In this document: positions 38,558 through 49,634 of the stretch, piece by piece
How the letters are laid out: the number at the start of each line of letters is the position of its first letter
How positions within the stretch are numbered: position 1 is the stretch's first letter
NCBI GenBank assembly: GCA_000711775.1
Contig: ARYC01017424.1
Span: 62,001 to 126,000, forward strand
DNA length: 64,000 bases
Direction: 5' to 3'
From: Oxytricha trifallax
Taxonomy: Eukaryota; Ciliophora; Spirotrichea; Sporadotrichida; Oxytrichidae
Translations under genes and position numbers: made by a program
The notes under the pieces: generated by a model
Databases searched by the model: none
The model's input: the letters and a program-made list of their open reading frames with translations, nothing else
Told to the model about the DNA's origin: nothing

Positions 38558-39830
38558 ATGTTATCAAAGAATCATTTATTTAGCCTTTACAGAAGATAAA
38601 GTCTTTCTAATAACTATCTCGCAATGAGAATGTTCTCAACTGTAATCTATCAATTAATTGCTTATTTTAACTTATAGAGACCCTTCAACATCTTGGGAGT
38701 ATAGCAAGTGGCTTTAGGCAGTTTAAATAAGGGAGAATTGAGCAAGTTCTGGGGTGATATCTTAGGGCTTAAGAAAGTTCATTCATTCAAGTCAGAGAAG
38801 GAGAATGTTGATGAAGATGTTATGGAAGTCGGCAGAGGCATCCTCGGCAAAGTAGAAATTGATCTTATGACTCCAATGGACCCAGAAAAGTCACCAAAGG
38901 TTCACATTCCACCCCTTAACCACATTGGTTTGTGGGTTGATGATCTTCCTTAATGTGTTGAATACCTTGAAAGTAAGAAAAGATATTTCAATTAATCACT
39001 ATCATTAACTAATTCATTCAATTTATAGAGAACGGTTGTAAGATAGTTGGTGGTATCAGAAAGGGAGCATCAGGATTTGATGTAACATTTAATAAACTTA
39101 TAATTTTACCTTAATTAATTCGATGGATTTATTTAAGATATATTAAGAGATTTTATGCTAGCATTTAAATTAAATATGATAAAGTTATTTTAGAGCTAAT
39201 TTTCATGATATCTTTTGATTTTATATTTATCAAATACAAAAATTTATTTAAGTACATTACACCCGCATTTTATTATTTTATAGGTATAAATATCCTAAAT
39301 CTAACTTAAAAAATATATAGCAAATATGCTCACAATTACAATTTAATTTTAAATTAAAAGAATTCTTTCTAATATAAACTCTTAAGTCATTAATCATAAA
39401 AGATCATATTATAAAGCTATAAACAATCAATTTTTAGTCAAAAAATTTTCTTAAATTTTTAATTATTCTTTTAGCTATATATCTAAAATTAATTTGATAT
39501 ATTTTTTTACAAAACTTAAGTAATGAATGTGATAAATAAATTACCAATGTTGAATGATCTTATATTCTATAAAATAAAAAAAATCTAATAGCTAAAATAA
39601 TTTAATTTTAAACAAAAAATTAAAACTAAATTTAATTCATCATGTATTAATTTGTCAATAAAAGTTTAAATGTTTTATATGTATTATTCAACATCCAAAT
39701 AACTACTATGTAAATGTATTTAAAATTTAGGTTTTAATTCGTTCACCCTAAAACAGCATGCGGAGTTCTTTTAGAATTAGTTCAAGCACCAAAGGAAGTC
39801 ATTGAAGCTTATGCACAAGCTAAGTAGTGA
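38558..39830 (+). CDS. VOC/glyoxalase-fold protein, methylmalonyl-CoA epimerase-like
   Basis: The N-terminus (MLSKNHLFSLYRRQSLSNNY) resembles a mitochondrial presequence. A betaalphabetabetabeta module follows: FNILGVQQVALGSLNKGELS with KFWGDILGLKKVHSF, then LNHIGLWVDDLPQCVEYLEK and FVHPKTACGVLLELVQAP. The H in NHIGL and the E in LLELV correspond to metal ligands of the VOC fold; the layout is closest to methylmalonyl-CoA epimerase or glyoxalase-like enzymes. Introns are at about 38681-38716 and 38968-39028. A 638-bp IES (39087-39724) separates the last segment. TGA is at 39828-39830. The gene lies entirely between the two POLR3A segments. The exact enzyme is not certain. Confidence 0.75.
39087..39724 (+). 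other. 638-bp AT-rich IES in the VOC gene, pointer ATTTA
   Basis: ATTTA at 39087-39091 and 39725-39729. The join reads GFDVTFRFQFVHPKTACGVL, restoring the frame and the conserved HPK..GVLLEL end of the VOC domain. The removed DNA is very AT-rich with no element-like ends that I can see. Confidence 0.85.
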
Positions 39831-39926
39831 TTCATTTTAATAAACAAAAACATGTATTTTTAAGATAAATCATACTATAAATTCCTTGATTCTTTAATTG
39901 CAGTATCAAAATCACATTTATTAAAT

Positions 39927-41018
39927 ATAAGTTATGAGGTAAGCCTGGAGTTTCACTGTTGAAGTATTAGGCGATTGTATACTGCAAAAGAAGCCAGTCT
40001 TCAATAAGCTTACTGGGAGCTAGACCTTGATCAATACTGATCTTAATTAAATTATTAAGTTAGATGATTTCTGCCATTTTAACAGTCAGATCATCTTCAT
40101 TTGTTGTATTAGCAGAGACTGCAACTGAGGGTCTAATAGGTACTGGAGGAACAGGGATATGTGTAATCAGCATATCTATAGGCTTGCAAAGTTTGTGATC
40201 CATATCAAATAATATCACATTCTCATCCTTGATTCTTGAAAAAATATTGTAAACTTTCTAAGGATCAAGTTCTTCATAAGAGCTCTTCAAACTGGCTTCA
40301 ATATTTCCATTAAGAGACATCACGTGTGAAAATTCATTTATAAGATCATCCTAATCAGCACCCTTACCTCCCTTGTATTTATCATGAATGATTCTAGTGG
40401 GAAAGTTTGGCATTTTCTTGACAGTTCCATTGTAAAAACCACAATGTGGGCAAATTTTAACCTTCTTGCATTAAGCCACAATAGTCTTGAATAATGCAAT
40501 CCTTGCTTAAGAGTCATTTAAATAAAATAATAGTTAATAATTTCTAGCTCTCATTTACCTAATATATTTAACCTTTTCAACATCATCAAGAAGTAAATTG
40601 CTGCACTCTTTGCATGTACATTGCAAGATGTTGACACTGTGCTTGAAATAACCAACATGAAACACTGGAAGTTCAAGTTTTACATATCCAAAATGACCTG
40701 GGCAATCAGCCAATGCTTTCTTGCAAGTTTCACAAAACTTTCCTCTCTCTGAGATACCCATCCTAGTATCTAATGGACCGCCTTTTTAAGGGGTTCCCAT
40801 CTATTCCATCGAATAGATATTCCTTGTATATATTGGTATTTAGGAGGATTTTTGTACATCCTAGGCTTTCAATAGACTGAACTAGATACTCTCACTATAA
40901 ATATCATTAAGAATCAAAAGGTATATATTTGAATTGGTTACATTTTCTTGGCGGGTTCTGAATTTTTGGAGAATTCAACTATTTAAGTTTCCTCTTAGAA
41001 TCTGACAGACTTCTTCAT
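39927..41018 (-). CDS. POLR3A: RNA polymerase III largest subunit, inverted N-terminal segment
   Basis: The minus-strand ATG at 41018 starts MKKSVRFQEETQIVEF. Without introns the 364-codon frame reads RNIYSMEQMGTPQKGGPLDT, the clamp-core zinc motif CETCKKALADCPGHFGY, ELPVFHVGYFKHSVNILQC, KICPHCGFYNGTVKKMPNFP, ITHIPVPPVPIRPSV and EDWLLLQYTIAQYFNSETPG. It stops being homologous exactly at the pointer ATAAGTTATGAG (39927-39938). The rest of the protein continues from 30652 on the + strand. So this is an inverted macronuclear-destined segment; the order and orientation here cannot give a functional mRNA without DNA rearrangement. Confidence 0.95.
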
Positions 41019-41100
41019 TTTTGCTAAATAATGAATTTATAATAAATATTATATAAATTAGGTTTAGGAATATTATAAATATTTAATTTAGCAAATAATA
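41019..41100. promoter_or_regulatory. 82-bp head-to-head intergenic region (POLR3A / SmD1)
   Basis: Only 82 bp separate the start codons of POLR3A (-) and SmD1 (+). It is AT-rich with TATA-like words (TATTATATAAATTA). Either it is a bidirectional promoter on a shared somatic chromosome, or each gene's 5' flank and telomere site are squeezed into this gap. I cannot decide from sequence. Confidence 0.4.
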
Positions 41101-41527
41101 ATGAAGTTAGTCCGCTTTCTAATGAAACTCAATAACGAGACAGTCACTATTGAGTTGAAAAACGGAACCATCGTGGTTGGAACAGTCACTGGTAACTTTT
41201 ACACTAATCACTAATATATTCTGTATTATAGGTGTTGATGTGTCAATGAATACCCATTTAAAGGCAGTGAAATTAACAGTGAAAGGAAGAGAAACAATTG
41301 CGCTTGATCACTTGACAATCAGAGGAAATAACATCAGATACTTCTTATTGCCCGAAAGTCTATAACTAGAAACCCTATTGGTTGATGATGCACCAAAGCT
41401 GAGAGCTAGAAGTATTGGACAGGCAGCTAAAAAAGAAAAAGGCAAAGGCGGAGCAGGAGGTGCTGGAGGAGGAGCATTTAATAGAAAACCAAAGAGACCA
41501 CCTCCCAACCCAACCAGACAGCACTGA
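41101..41527 (+). CDS. SNRPD1: Small nuclear ribonucleoprotein SmD1
   Basis: [20 protein letters not shown] and [20 protein letters not shown] form the Sm1 motif, and [20 protein letters not shown] the Sm2 motif. The C-terminal tail is Gly/Lys/Arg-rich ([20 protein letters not shown]) but lacks the long GR-dipeptide run of animal SmD1. SmD1 is a core component of the heptameric Sm ring on spliceosomal snRNAs. One intron at 41192-41231 (40 nt) splits the GTVT/GVDVS junction. TGA is at 41525-41527. Size (about 128 residues) fits the family. Confidence 0.95.
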
Positions 41528-41745
41528 GAAATATGATCAGCTTAAGATATTACAAATCATAACCAAATTTAAATTTACTGCTTCTTAATTTGAAAAAATG
41601 ACTGTAGCAGTAATTATTTTAGGTGGATGAGTATGGATTAATTAATTTGACAATAAAGTGAGTGTAATATAAACAATTTTTACTTAAATTTTAATATTTA
41701 AACATTTATCTAAGAGTATACAATGAAATAACTGAGAGAGATTTC

Positions 41746-42339
41746 TCATTATAAATGACCATGATCAAAGAAAGTTCTCTTGCACATTCCACTTTTGTTA
41801 TATCCAAATGTAAGGGAATCATATGGCTCTCTCCAACCGTATTGCTGAGTTCTATAAAATTGTTTAAGTCTCAATATAAGTGAATATGTTATTCGATAAT
41901 ACTTACGTTGTAAGAGCTGCTCCAAGTTTTTATTTTGCAACTTCTCTAGTTTGTCTGTGCTTGCACCATTTGCTCTCATATTTGCATTTCTTGCAATAAT
42001 CATTATCTTCCTCTCCCTTTGCTTAATCATATGCAAACTATAGGAATTATTTAGACTCATTTATACTCTATAACAATAAATCCTACCTAAGTAGTTGTGT
42101 TTTCGGTGAACTTTTCTTGCGTTTTAACATCTTCATTCTTGAAATAATGCATATAGGTATTCTTCTCAGCAAGCTATTCTTTCAATTAATCTAAGTCTTG
42201 ATGATCCTTGGTCTTGGATACTCTGTTTTCAACCTATATAAAAATATATTACACTGCTAAAAATTACGTTTAGACGTTATCTCCAAGATTCAATTTCGAT
42301 AGTTGTTGATAACTCCTGTGTCTTGCCTGGCTTCTTCAT
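41746..42339 (-). CDS. Small Lys/Glu-rich protein, possibly a ciliary microtubule-associated protein
   Basis: Minus strand, ATG at 42339 (MKKPGKTQELSTTIEIESWR), TGA at 41746-41748. It has a charged helical middle (DHQDLDQLKEQLAEKNTYMH), a basic, Cys-containing stretch (DNDYCKKCKYESKWCKHRQT) and the C-terminus QQYGWREPYDSLTFGYNKSG with FFDHGHL. The Y-G-W-x-x-P motif with an aromatic, Gly-rich end recalls small axonemal microtubule inner proteins, but that is a guess. Introns of about 35-55 nt fit near 42235-42268, 42042-42092 and 41855-41910. Function not established. Confidence 0.55.
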
Positions 42340-42422
42340 ATTATAATGCTTTTATAAACAAATAAAATTATTTATAATTTATTAACTGAAAATCTATAAT
42401 ATAAATCACTTCTTCAAATTCT

Positions 42423-43310
42423 TCAAAAAGTAAGAGGCAGCTTGGCTCTCAAACTATTGTCAAATATGTAATTCATTGCTGCTTCTGAAATTACTTGATC
42501 CATTTATTCCATATTTTCAGGTCCAATTATATCTGCTTCTGCAGCCAGGTCTACTTAGGTTTAAAACCCCATTTTTTGTTTCCAATTAAGTTAGACAGCA
42601 TCAATGTAGATATCTTTTCCAAATTCTCTGAGGATATATTCGTCAGGAGTTATCAATTCATCAACTAAACCAAGTTCAACTGCTTGTTTTGGTTTAATTA
42701 ACTCACCGTCTCTCAGAATCTTAGCAACATCTTATTATTTCACACCGATCTTATTAGATCTCTTGGTAGTGATATCATTAACTATAGAATCTACTCGTTT
42801 ATTCATGATTTTAAGAAGCCAATCTATGTCTTCTTATTTGAACTCCTCAAATCTATTTAATCTCACTTTGTTCTTTCCTTTGTGAATATATTGCATCTTA
42901 AATCTCCAATGTTCAGCGAATTCTTTCAAATTCCATGGATCAGCAGAAAAACCAACATTTCCTAAGAATGAGTTGGGATTACTAAGAACTACAGAACCAT
43001 GTGATAACATGTGAAAGCCTACTCCTAAACAACTATCCTCAGCATATGTTATAAGGGGTACATCGCCTAGATCCTTGACTTTCTTCTAGAGCATCTCTCC
43101 CATTTAATCAGAGTACACTAAGGAATGTGACCCATTTGGAAGTTTAGTATTTATTCCAATCATAATTGCTGCAGTATTTTGAATTGTCATTCCTTTCAAG
43201 GTTGTCTCTAACTTTTCTTTCTGCTTAATGTCAATTTTATTTATTGATAAGTAGACAACTCTTTTGTTGGCATTTTTGTTCCTTCCAAGCAAATATGATA
43301 TCACTCCCAT
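42423..43310 (-). CDS. SppA/protease IV-like serine peptidase (S49)
   Basis: A single minus-strand frame of 296 codons, ATG at 43310. It contains AAIMIGINTKLPNGSHSLVY and PLITYAEDSCLGVGFHMLSH followed by GSVVLSNPNSFLGNVGF, the clan SK pattern in which the Ser in DSCLGVGF is the nucleophile. Near the C-terminus, VAKILRDGELIKPKQAVELG with LVDEL is the typical S49 ending. The bacterial-type membrane anchor is missing and the length is about half of E. coli SppA, like eukaryotic or single-domain forms. It could be a mitochondrial or plastid-derived-type peptidase or a pseudo-enzyme. No interruption is seen. Confidence 0.8.
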
Positions 43311-43384
43311 TTTAAGATTAAATTTCCTGGTTATTGTTAATTTATTTATGACTATAATTATTTTACAATAATTGATTTAAAATA

Positions 43385-44438
43385 ATGGAATCATAATCTT
43401 CACTTAACATAAAATGTACAGCAAAAGGGAATAAAGTACTTTCAAATATAAACTTGTAGAACAGTCTCAATGATTTCTTAGAGTTATTGTCCTAAGAATT
43501 AGGTATTTATTATGAAATTCATGAATAAATCTTTAGGAATATAAAAGCAAGCAATAGTTATTAAGAAAGGATTTCCTCCAAAATCAATTGATTTATCAAA
43601 CATAAGTATATCTTTGGCAGAAGCAGGAATTAAGAATAAGGAATCGTTAATAGTTGAAGTGGATGATTCAAAAGTATAATCAATTTAACCTAATCAACAA
43701 CAACCGACATCTTCTTAATCAACTATTAATTCACTGTAAAACGAAGAGCAAGAACTTAAGGACGATATTATCATTGAAACTAAAGATGGAATGTTTATGT
43801 ATAGGAGAATTATTAAAGCGGATGATTCATGTCTTTTCAACTCTATTTGTTTAGCCCTTGATGATAAAACAAGAAATGCATTATAAATGAGATAATTAGT
43901 ATCATAAGCTGTGCAAGAAAATCCAATAATTTATAATGAAGGTATATTAGGCAAAATTCCTGAAGAGTATTCATAATGGATTTTGAGGGAAGATAGTTGG
44001 GGAGGATCTGTCGAGATGCTAATTTTCTCTGAGAAATTTAAATGTGAGATTGCAGCCATAGATATAGTAAACTCTAGATATGACATATTTGGGGAAGGAA
44101 ATAATTATCAATCAAGAATTTATCTTATTTATACAGGGATACACTATGATTTAGCTGCTAAAAATTTTCAAAATAACAAATCGTATGTTCTATTTTAATA
44201 AACTTAAATTCAATATAGATTGGACACTGAGATAAGAGTATTTTCTCCATAAGATAAGTAAACCCTTTAAGATGCTATGGAAATTGCGAAGCTTTTGAAA
44301 TCAAAGAAATAATTCACAGATACTTCAAAATTCTAACTTTAATGCGGCGTTTGCTTTGAAGGTATTTAAGGATAAAAGGAAGCACAAGAACATGCAATGA
44401 AAACAGGCCACATGAATTTTGCATAAATGAATTAATGA
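43385..44438 (+). CDS. YOD1: YOD1/OTU1 deubiquitinase
   Basis: The N-terminal UBX-like domain starts MESQSSLNIKCTAKGNKVLS and includes QKQAIVIKKGFPPKSIDLS. The OTU domain has the catalytic Asp-x-x-Cys in IIKADDSCLFNSICLALDD, the central WGGSVEMLIFSEKF and the His in YTGIHYDLAAKNF. A C-terminal C2H2 finger (LQCGVCFEGIQGQKEAQEHA then MKTGH) completes the YOD1/Otu1 order. This enzyme trims ubiquitin chains on p97/Cdc48 substrates in ERAD. One intron, 43503-43536 (34 nt), lies inside the UBX-like domain and contains an ATG that would mislead ORF finders. TGA is at 44436-44438. Confidence 0.93.
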
Positions 44439-44528
44439 ATAAATTTTTTAGTAATTTATCAAATTCAATTCTTCATAATCTAAAAATAAAAAAGTCTTTA
44501 TAATTTAAAGTTAAAATATTATAGAAAT

Positions 44529-44819
44529 ATGAGACAAAAGTTACAATAACATCTAGCAATAATCTGCGTACTGGCTTTTGCCTTGACTATGACCTCAGTT
44601 TAAGCACTTTCAGTGAGTGACATAACCTCCCCAGTTACTGGTATGTTTCATGGTGGCACTGACTGGATCATCAATCAATTTGGATTGGCTCTGTTTTAGG
44701 GAATGCTTCACATATGCTTATTCTACACTCAGCTATTCACAATCTTCTTCAATGACAGTGGAGTTGGCTTTTATCAATGCTATAACAGCTTCCCAAAGCA
44801 AGTTATTTTCTTTACATGA
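44529..44819 (+). CDS. Small secreted/membrane protein (family of three in this region)
   Basis: A 96-residue frame with a signal peptide (MRQKLQQHLAIICVLAFALT then MTSVQA). It is followed by HGGTDWIINQFGLALFQGML and HICLFYTQLFTIFFNDSGVG, i.e. one hydrophobic span and an aromatic C-terminus. I recognise no family. It shares size and plan (signal peptide, Trp-containing segment, hydrophobic span, tail) with the two ORFs at 45112 and 45600, suggesting a local, fast-diverging family. An extra 3' exon is possible. Confidence 0.6.
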
Positions 44820-45111
44820 AACTTAACATTCTTTAACAATTTAAACATTAACTATAAATCACTCTCACTCTCTATGCATCTAAACTAATCATATAATCGT
44901 AATTTAACTAATCATTTACATATGAATAAGTAATAATAGAAACTGTTTTGAATAGTATTAGATTAGCAAAATATGCTGTTGCCTGTTAATGTGATATAAT
45001 ATATTATTTAAATATAGAATTAAAATGGGGATAAAACCACCTTGAATCATTTCTATTTATTATAAAATATATAAATATATCACTTAATATAAATTAAAAT
45101 AATTATTAAAA

Positions 45112-45456
45112 ATGAAACAATCATCAATGAAATAATGCATGTTTATGCTTGCATTCGCACTTCTAGTTTGCCAGTCTATTGCCTTTGAATTGGATTTGAA
45201 CTCAATGCACCAATAAATAAAGGAGAGAGTCGGTCAAGTGAAGTCTCTTCCCCACTAAGTTAAAGCCTACAGTAATGATGAATTCACATGGAGTCTAGAT
45301 GTCCCAAGAATACTGTTCCAGTATATTATCACAGCTGTGTTTTGCCCACTTTTCATTCTTCCATCTATTTTCCTTAACAACCAGGAATTATTCACTGCTG
45401 TTCTTTACAAGTTTGTTTATGCACCATACATCAGACTCTCAGGCTTTGACAAGTGA
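45112..45456 (+). CDS. Small secreted/membrane protein, 114 residues
   Basis: Signal peptide MKQSSMKQCMFMLAFALLVC-QSIA, a Gln/Lys-rich lumenal part, then EFTWSLDVPRILFQYIITAV and FCPLFILPSIFL hydrophobic, ending APYIRLSGFDK. It is exactly as long (345 nt) as the convergent ORF at 45600-45944, and both start MKQ. Likely paralogous to it. Function unknown. Confidence 0.65.
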
Positions 45457-45599
45457 TTAACAAGGACTTATATACAATTTAATTACTTAAAAATAGATCA
45501 AAAATATTTGTGTATTCAATAAAATTAACATTATCCTATTCATAACTGTTATTAAGTTTGAACCATTAAAGTAAAAATGGCTTATTTTCTCTGTTCATT

Positions 45600-45944
45600 T
45601 CATTGAGGTGGAGCGTAGTAAAGAGAAAGGCTGAATGCTCCAGAAACGATACTGTTGTAGACGTATTAGTAAATTTGTGGTTTTCCAATCAAATTGCAAA
45701 TAAGTCCAACTGGCCAAATAAAGAAAGAAGTTAATAGCCAAACATTCAATGAGATTTAATCAAAGAACCAAGAGTGCCATCCGTGACCAAGTTGTGGCAG
45801 AATTCCTCCTACTTTCCCTTGCTAATTGGTTTACTCTACTTATTGGAGAAGTTCTTAAGGTATAATCTCATGAGCAGAGATAATTGATGCCAATAATACG
45901 CTTACTAAAGCCAGAGTATAAATTGCTTATTTATTTTGTTTCAT
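45600..45944 (-). CDS. Small secreted/membrane protein, 114 residues, convergent partner
   Basis: Minus strand, ATG at 45944. Signal peptide MKQNKQAIYTLALVSVLLAS-IISA, then a Gln-rich part, a Trp-rich segment (HGWHSWFFDQISLNVWLLTS) and a TM-like FFIWPVGLICNLIG with a C-terminus of YNSIVSGAFSLSLYYAPPQ. The plan matches the + strand 45112 ORF, and both are 345 nt long, so an inverted duplication followed by divergence is likely (inference). Function unknown. Confidence 0.65.
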
Positions 45945-46076
45945 TTTTATAGAATTATATTTAACTCTCTAAATCCATATAAATGCATAAATATAATTCA
46001 CTAACCTAAATAGAGTAAATAATAGGTATTTATTTAAAATATAAAAAATAAATTTCAATGAAACTATAAAAAATTC

Positions 46077-47142
46077 ATGACTAATCTGACATAATTGATA
46101 CTGAAATCAAATTAGAAACCTTCTAAATCGAAGAAAAATGTTAAATAGAATAAAGAACTGACAAAAGTTGATGTGGCAAAAATGTTGGAATCTTATATTT
46201 GCTTCTTTCAGTTTGCCTTCTCTCTTCGTTGGCAATAATTACAAAGTTAATAAAATTACACACTAATATCTCACTCTACTAATTAGTGTACTTCAGATTT
46301 CTCATTTAAATCTTAATGAGTTAACTTCATCTTAAAGTATCTAAATAAAATGCGGTTAATTTAACGAGAGAGTGTGCTGGGTTACTCTTGATAAGAGGAT
46401 TAAGTGGATATGTATCATTTTTATTTCAAATGGCTTCTGTTTTCCTCATGCCTCTAGCAATATCATCAGTTATTTTCTTTATTCAGCCAATTATAGCCTC
46501 GTGGATGAGTTTTATTATATTAAAAGAGAGACTTGGCACACTTGACATTGTAAGCTTGGTCTCTTCTACTTTTGGGATGATCATATTGATTAAGCCCGAT
46601 TTAATAATGGGGAGTAGATTTGCAAAACATCAATCAGAATAATAAGACAAAGAATACCCTTTCTACATGTTGGGAGCTGTTTGTGCAATTATTGCTGCAG
46701 TAGCTTCCGGTATAGCTTATGTGACAATGAGGAAGCTTGGTCCATTCAAACTTCACATGAGTTTTAATGCTCTTTACTTCGGATTGGTATCATGTCCTCT
46801 AGCTTTTATCTCAATGGCTATTATGAATGAATCTTAGTTAGCAAGCATGACATGGAATGAAGGAGCGTGGCTTTTGGGCTTAGGGATAGCTGGGTGGATG
46901 GCTCAAGAATTTCTTGGACTTGCTTTTAGAACATAACCTATTTTTTATTTTCTCACTTTTAGTTCAGTTATAATTTTAATAAACCTGTTGGAAGAGCAGC
47001 TGTAATGAACTACTTGTAGTTGGTAATTGCTTTTGTTGTTGATTTTTACATGTTTAATGTCAGAATTTACTGGACTGATTTTTTAGGGTCTGCACTAATT
47101 GTAACATTCACTTTACTAAATAGCATCATCAAATGTTTATGA
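46077..47142 (+). CDS. DMT-superfamily (EamA/SLC35G-like) transporter, first copy
   Basis: The first coding island starts MTNLTQLILKSNQKPSKSKK (cytosolic, Lys-rich). Hydrophobic islands then include LIRGLSGYVSFLFQMASVFL, PLAISSVIFFIQPIIASWMS-FIILKERLG (the typical EamA turn with KERLG), GAVCAIIAAVASGIAYVTMR and, at the end, VGRAAVMNYLQLVIAFVVDF. This is the 10-TM drug/metabolite transporter pattern. Frame changes at about 46.2-46.37 kb and 46.93-46.97 kb mark introns or short IESs whose borders I could not fix. TGA is at 47140-47142, just 4 bp before a MITE target duplication. Confidence 0.75.
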
Positions 47143-47153
47143 TTTAATTTTCC

Positions 47154-47645
47154 GGGGGGGGGAAGTTTCCTGCCAAGAGGGAAGTTTCCTGTCAAGTAAA
47201 TTTTTCTATATATAATTTTTATTAATTATATATAAAATGTTTTAAGCAATAATCTTTTACTCATTAAATGGCTAAAGGATAAGTTAAACATTTTTTTAGT
47301 GTTAAATAGCTAAATTGCAATTTTATCCTAATATCTTAACTTGAGATTTAGAACGATATTAGTATTATTATAGTTCTTACCAAAAGAATTGAGAAAAACG
47401 AATAGAAATTAAGATGATTTATTAATGAAAATATTGTTCACATAAAGTATATCATGTAATACTTTATCAATAGTAAATTAAATTCCTTGAATCACAAAAA
47501 TGTGAATATCATAAAAGGAGTTTATATTTGTCAAAAAAATAATTCCATAAAAAAAAATAATTAAAAAGAAATTAAATTTTTCTTGACAGGAAACTTCCCT
47601 AAAATAAATTTTTCATCATAAACCTTGGCAGGAAACTTCCCCCCC
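47154..47645 (+). mobile_element. G-tract MITE, 492 bp, 8-bp target duplication AATTTTCC
   Basis: Terminal inverted repeats: GGGGGGGGGAAGTTTCCTGC at the left and its complement GCAGGAAACTTCCCCCCC at the right. A second internal copy of GGAAGTTTCCTG is at each end. The body is AT-rich and non-coding. AATTTTCC is at 47146-47153 and again at 47646-47653. It sits between two transporter genes, right after the first one's stop. Confidence 0.9.
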
Positions 47646-47771
47646 AATTTTCCTTATTAATGTAATTTTATTTTAACCTGAGAGGTTGATATTTTAATGT
47701 TTTGAATATAATATTTAAGAGATTTCAATTTTATTCCCGTTATAATTCTACCATTTAAAAGTAAATTAGTT

Positions 47772-49634
47772 ATGAGGAAGAATCAATTTTCTAGCAATAA
47801 AGAGAACAATCAAACCAAAAATTCGGAGACATCATCAATCAGAAAAGACTTGTAAATAGATGTTGACACTGATGATGAAGATTGCACATGATCTCCAAGC
47901 TAACAACATGATACGATCCACTTCTCATTGATTGGAGAAACCAGTCATTAACTAAGGAAGAAAAAATAAAAGTACGAGGAGTATATGAATGTAAACTAAT
48001 CTGTAAATAAAGCATTAGACTTATCCACTTCCAATAATGATGAGTTATTGGATTTAATATCCGAAAAGGATCGAGAGAGTGAAGAAGACTAGTCTGGCTC
48101 ATATACAAAAGGCATTTAGAAAAGCACTTAAACCTTCGTAATGCAAAATCGCAGATAAGTAACACTCCATGATATAATTCAAGTTATTATTGGTTCTGTT
48201 ACTTTGGCAGCAACTCATTGCCTCATAAGGGAGATAAAGTATGAAACCAATTTAAATTTTGCACAAGTTGCTCTTTTTATTGGAATAGTAATCTCTCTAA
48301 AGAATCTAGTGATACTCTCCTACAAATTTGAAGACAAAAATTATGAAAACATATTTATGGATGATGATTTTAGCATGCATTTTCTGACTTCAACATTTTT
48401 AGCAATGAGTTATTTGCTCCTTGTGATGAGCATTTTCATTATTCCGCTTTCCTATACAATTAGCCTGTTTTTTAGTTTTTACTTATTTCAAACAATCATT
48501 AGCCGTATGGCAAAAAAAGGAACTATCTTCATAACTGAATACGCTTTCATTCTGATATCTTTGGTTGGACTTGTCTTCCTCTTATAATTATAAAAGAAAG
48601 GTTTTATAATAAAATATTAATCATAACTCCGGATGTAATTATGCCACAAAAACTGTAAAGTTTAGGTGAGAGATACTTATAATTGAATTAAAGATTAATT
48701 CCTTCATCTTAATCATATGAAGAGAGAACTGATACCGAATAGCAACTAGAAAACAAATGGTTATAACTTTTTGGAATGTCTATGGCTTTGATATCTGCTA
48801 TACTTTATGGAGCTTATAGAACACTAACCCCAATGCATTCCAGTAATCAATACTATGAATAGAAATCTTTAATTGCTGGTTCAATTCTGATAACTTTCAG
48901 CTTTCTTATGTTTCCACTCTTTTAACTTGGTTTGTAGCCCGTTAACCCTGAAAAAGATGCAATTCTAATGGTACTTTTAGCTATATTTATTGCCAAAGCT
49001 TCAAGTTTTGACTAACAATCGACAGGGCATTTGAGTTTAGATAGAAAAACTAGATCCTATGCGACCTTGATTTCAGTAGTTTTATTGCTAGTTTGTTAAT
49101 AACATCAAAATATCCAATAAAAGTAGTATATTATAATATATAACCTTTTGTAAATAAATTTATATCAATTTTTAGTGGTTAAGTAAGGGTTTAAGTTTTA
49201 AATTTATTGCTTTTCATTTTTTAAGATTAGTTATACATTTTGAATCTTATATAGAATCTTGCCTAATTTATATTATAAATTTAATAAAGAATGCCCTTAT
49301 TAATGTTAATTGAGTGATAGTGTGTATTTGGGATAGTTTCTAATTTAAGACACAAATTACTCACCAAGATTTACTAGGAATCACTTTGCTCCTTGTTCAT
49401 AATGTTGTTTCTACTCTTTATAGCTACATTTTCACTTATCAAGATGAAATAATTCAGGAAGAAGCCTATTTCTTGAGTTTAGACTCTTCTAAAGAAGACA
49501 CGGAAACAAAAGGTGCCAATAATGGTAGCAGCAATTACTAAAGTGATAACGAGAAAACAAACAACTAAATGGACAAACTTTAATTCAATGGGGATTATGA
49601 TGAAACTCACAAATACAAATAATCAACTTTTTGA
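47772..49634 (+). CDS. DMT-superfamily transporter, second (diverged) copy
   Basis: It has a long hydrophilic N-terminus rich in Asp/Ser/Asn (SNNDELLDLISEKDRESEED), then DIIQVIIGSVTLAATHCLIR, QVALFIGIVISLKNLVILSY, a TM pair ending ISRMAKKGTIFITEYAFILI, SMALISAILYGAYRTLTPMH, a further span, and near the end LLGITLLLVHNVVSTLYSYI followed by an acidic Asn-rich tail. Order and spacing match an EamA-like transporter, like its upstream neighbour, so the two are probably tandem relatives. Interruptions are needed near 47.89, 48.6-48.7 and 49.1-49.35 kb. TGA is at 49632-49634. Substrate unknown. Confidence 0.65.

Noticed and set aside
40507-40559. GTAAAT..CTTAAG intron in the POLR3A N-terminal segment
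   Set aside because: Splicing it would break the frame; reading through gives continuous, family-like sequence with TAA as Gln.
43505-43540. ATG at about 43511 as the YOD1 start
   Set aside because: It lies within a 34-nt intron; the upstream ATG at 43385 gives the missing first strands of the UBX-like domain.
47772-47900. ACATGAT direct repeat near 47890 as an IES pointer
   Set aside because: Joining through it keeps an in-frame TGA, so it does not repair the frame.
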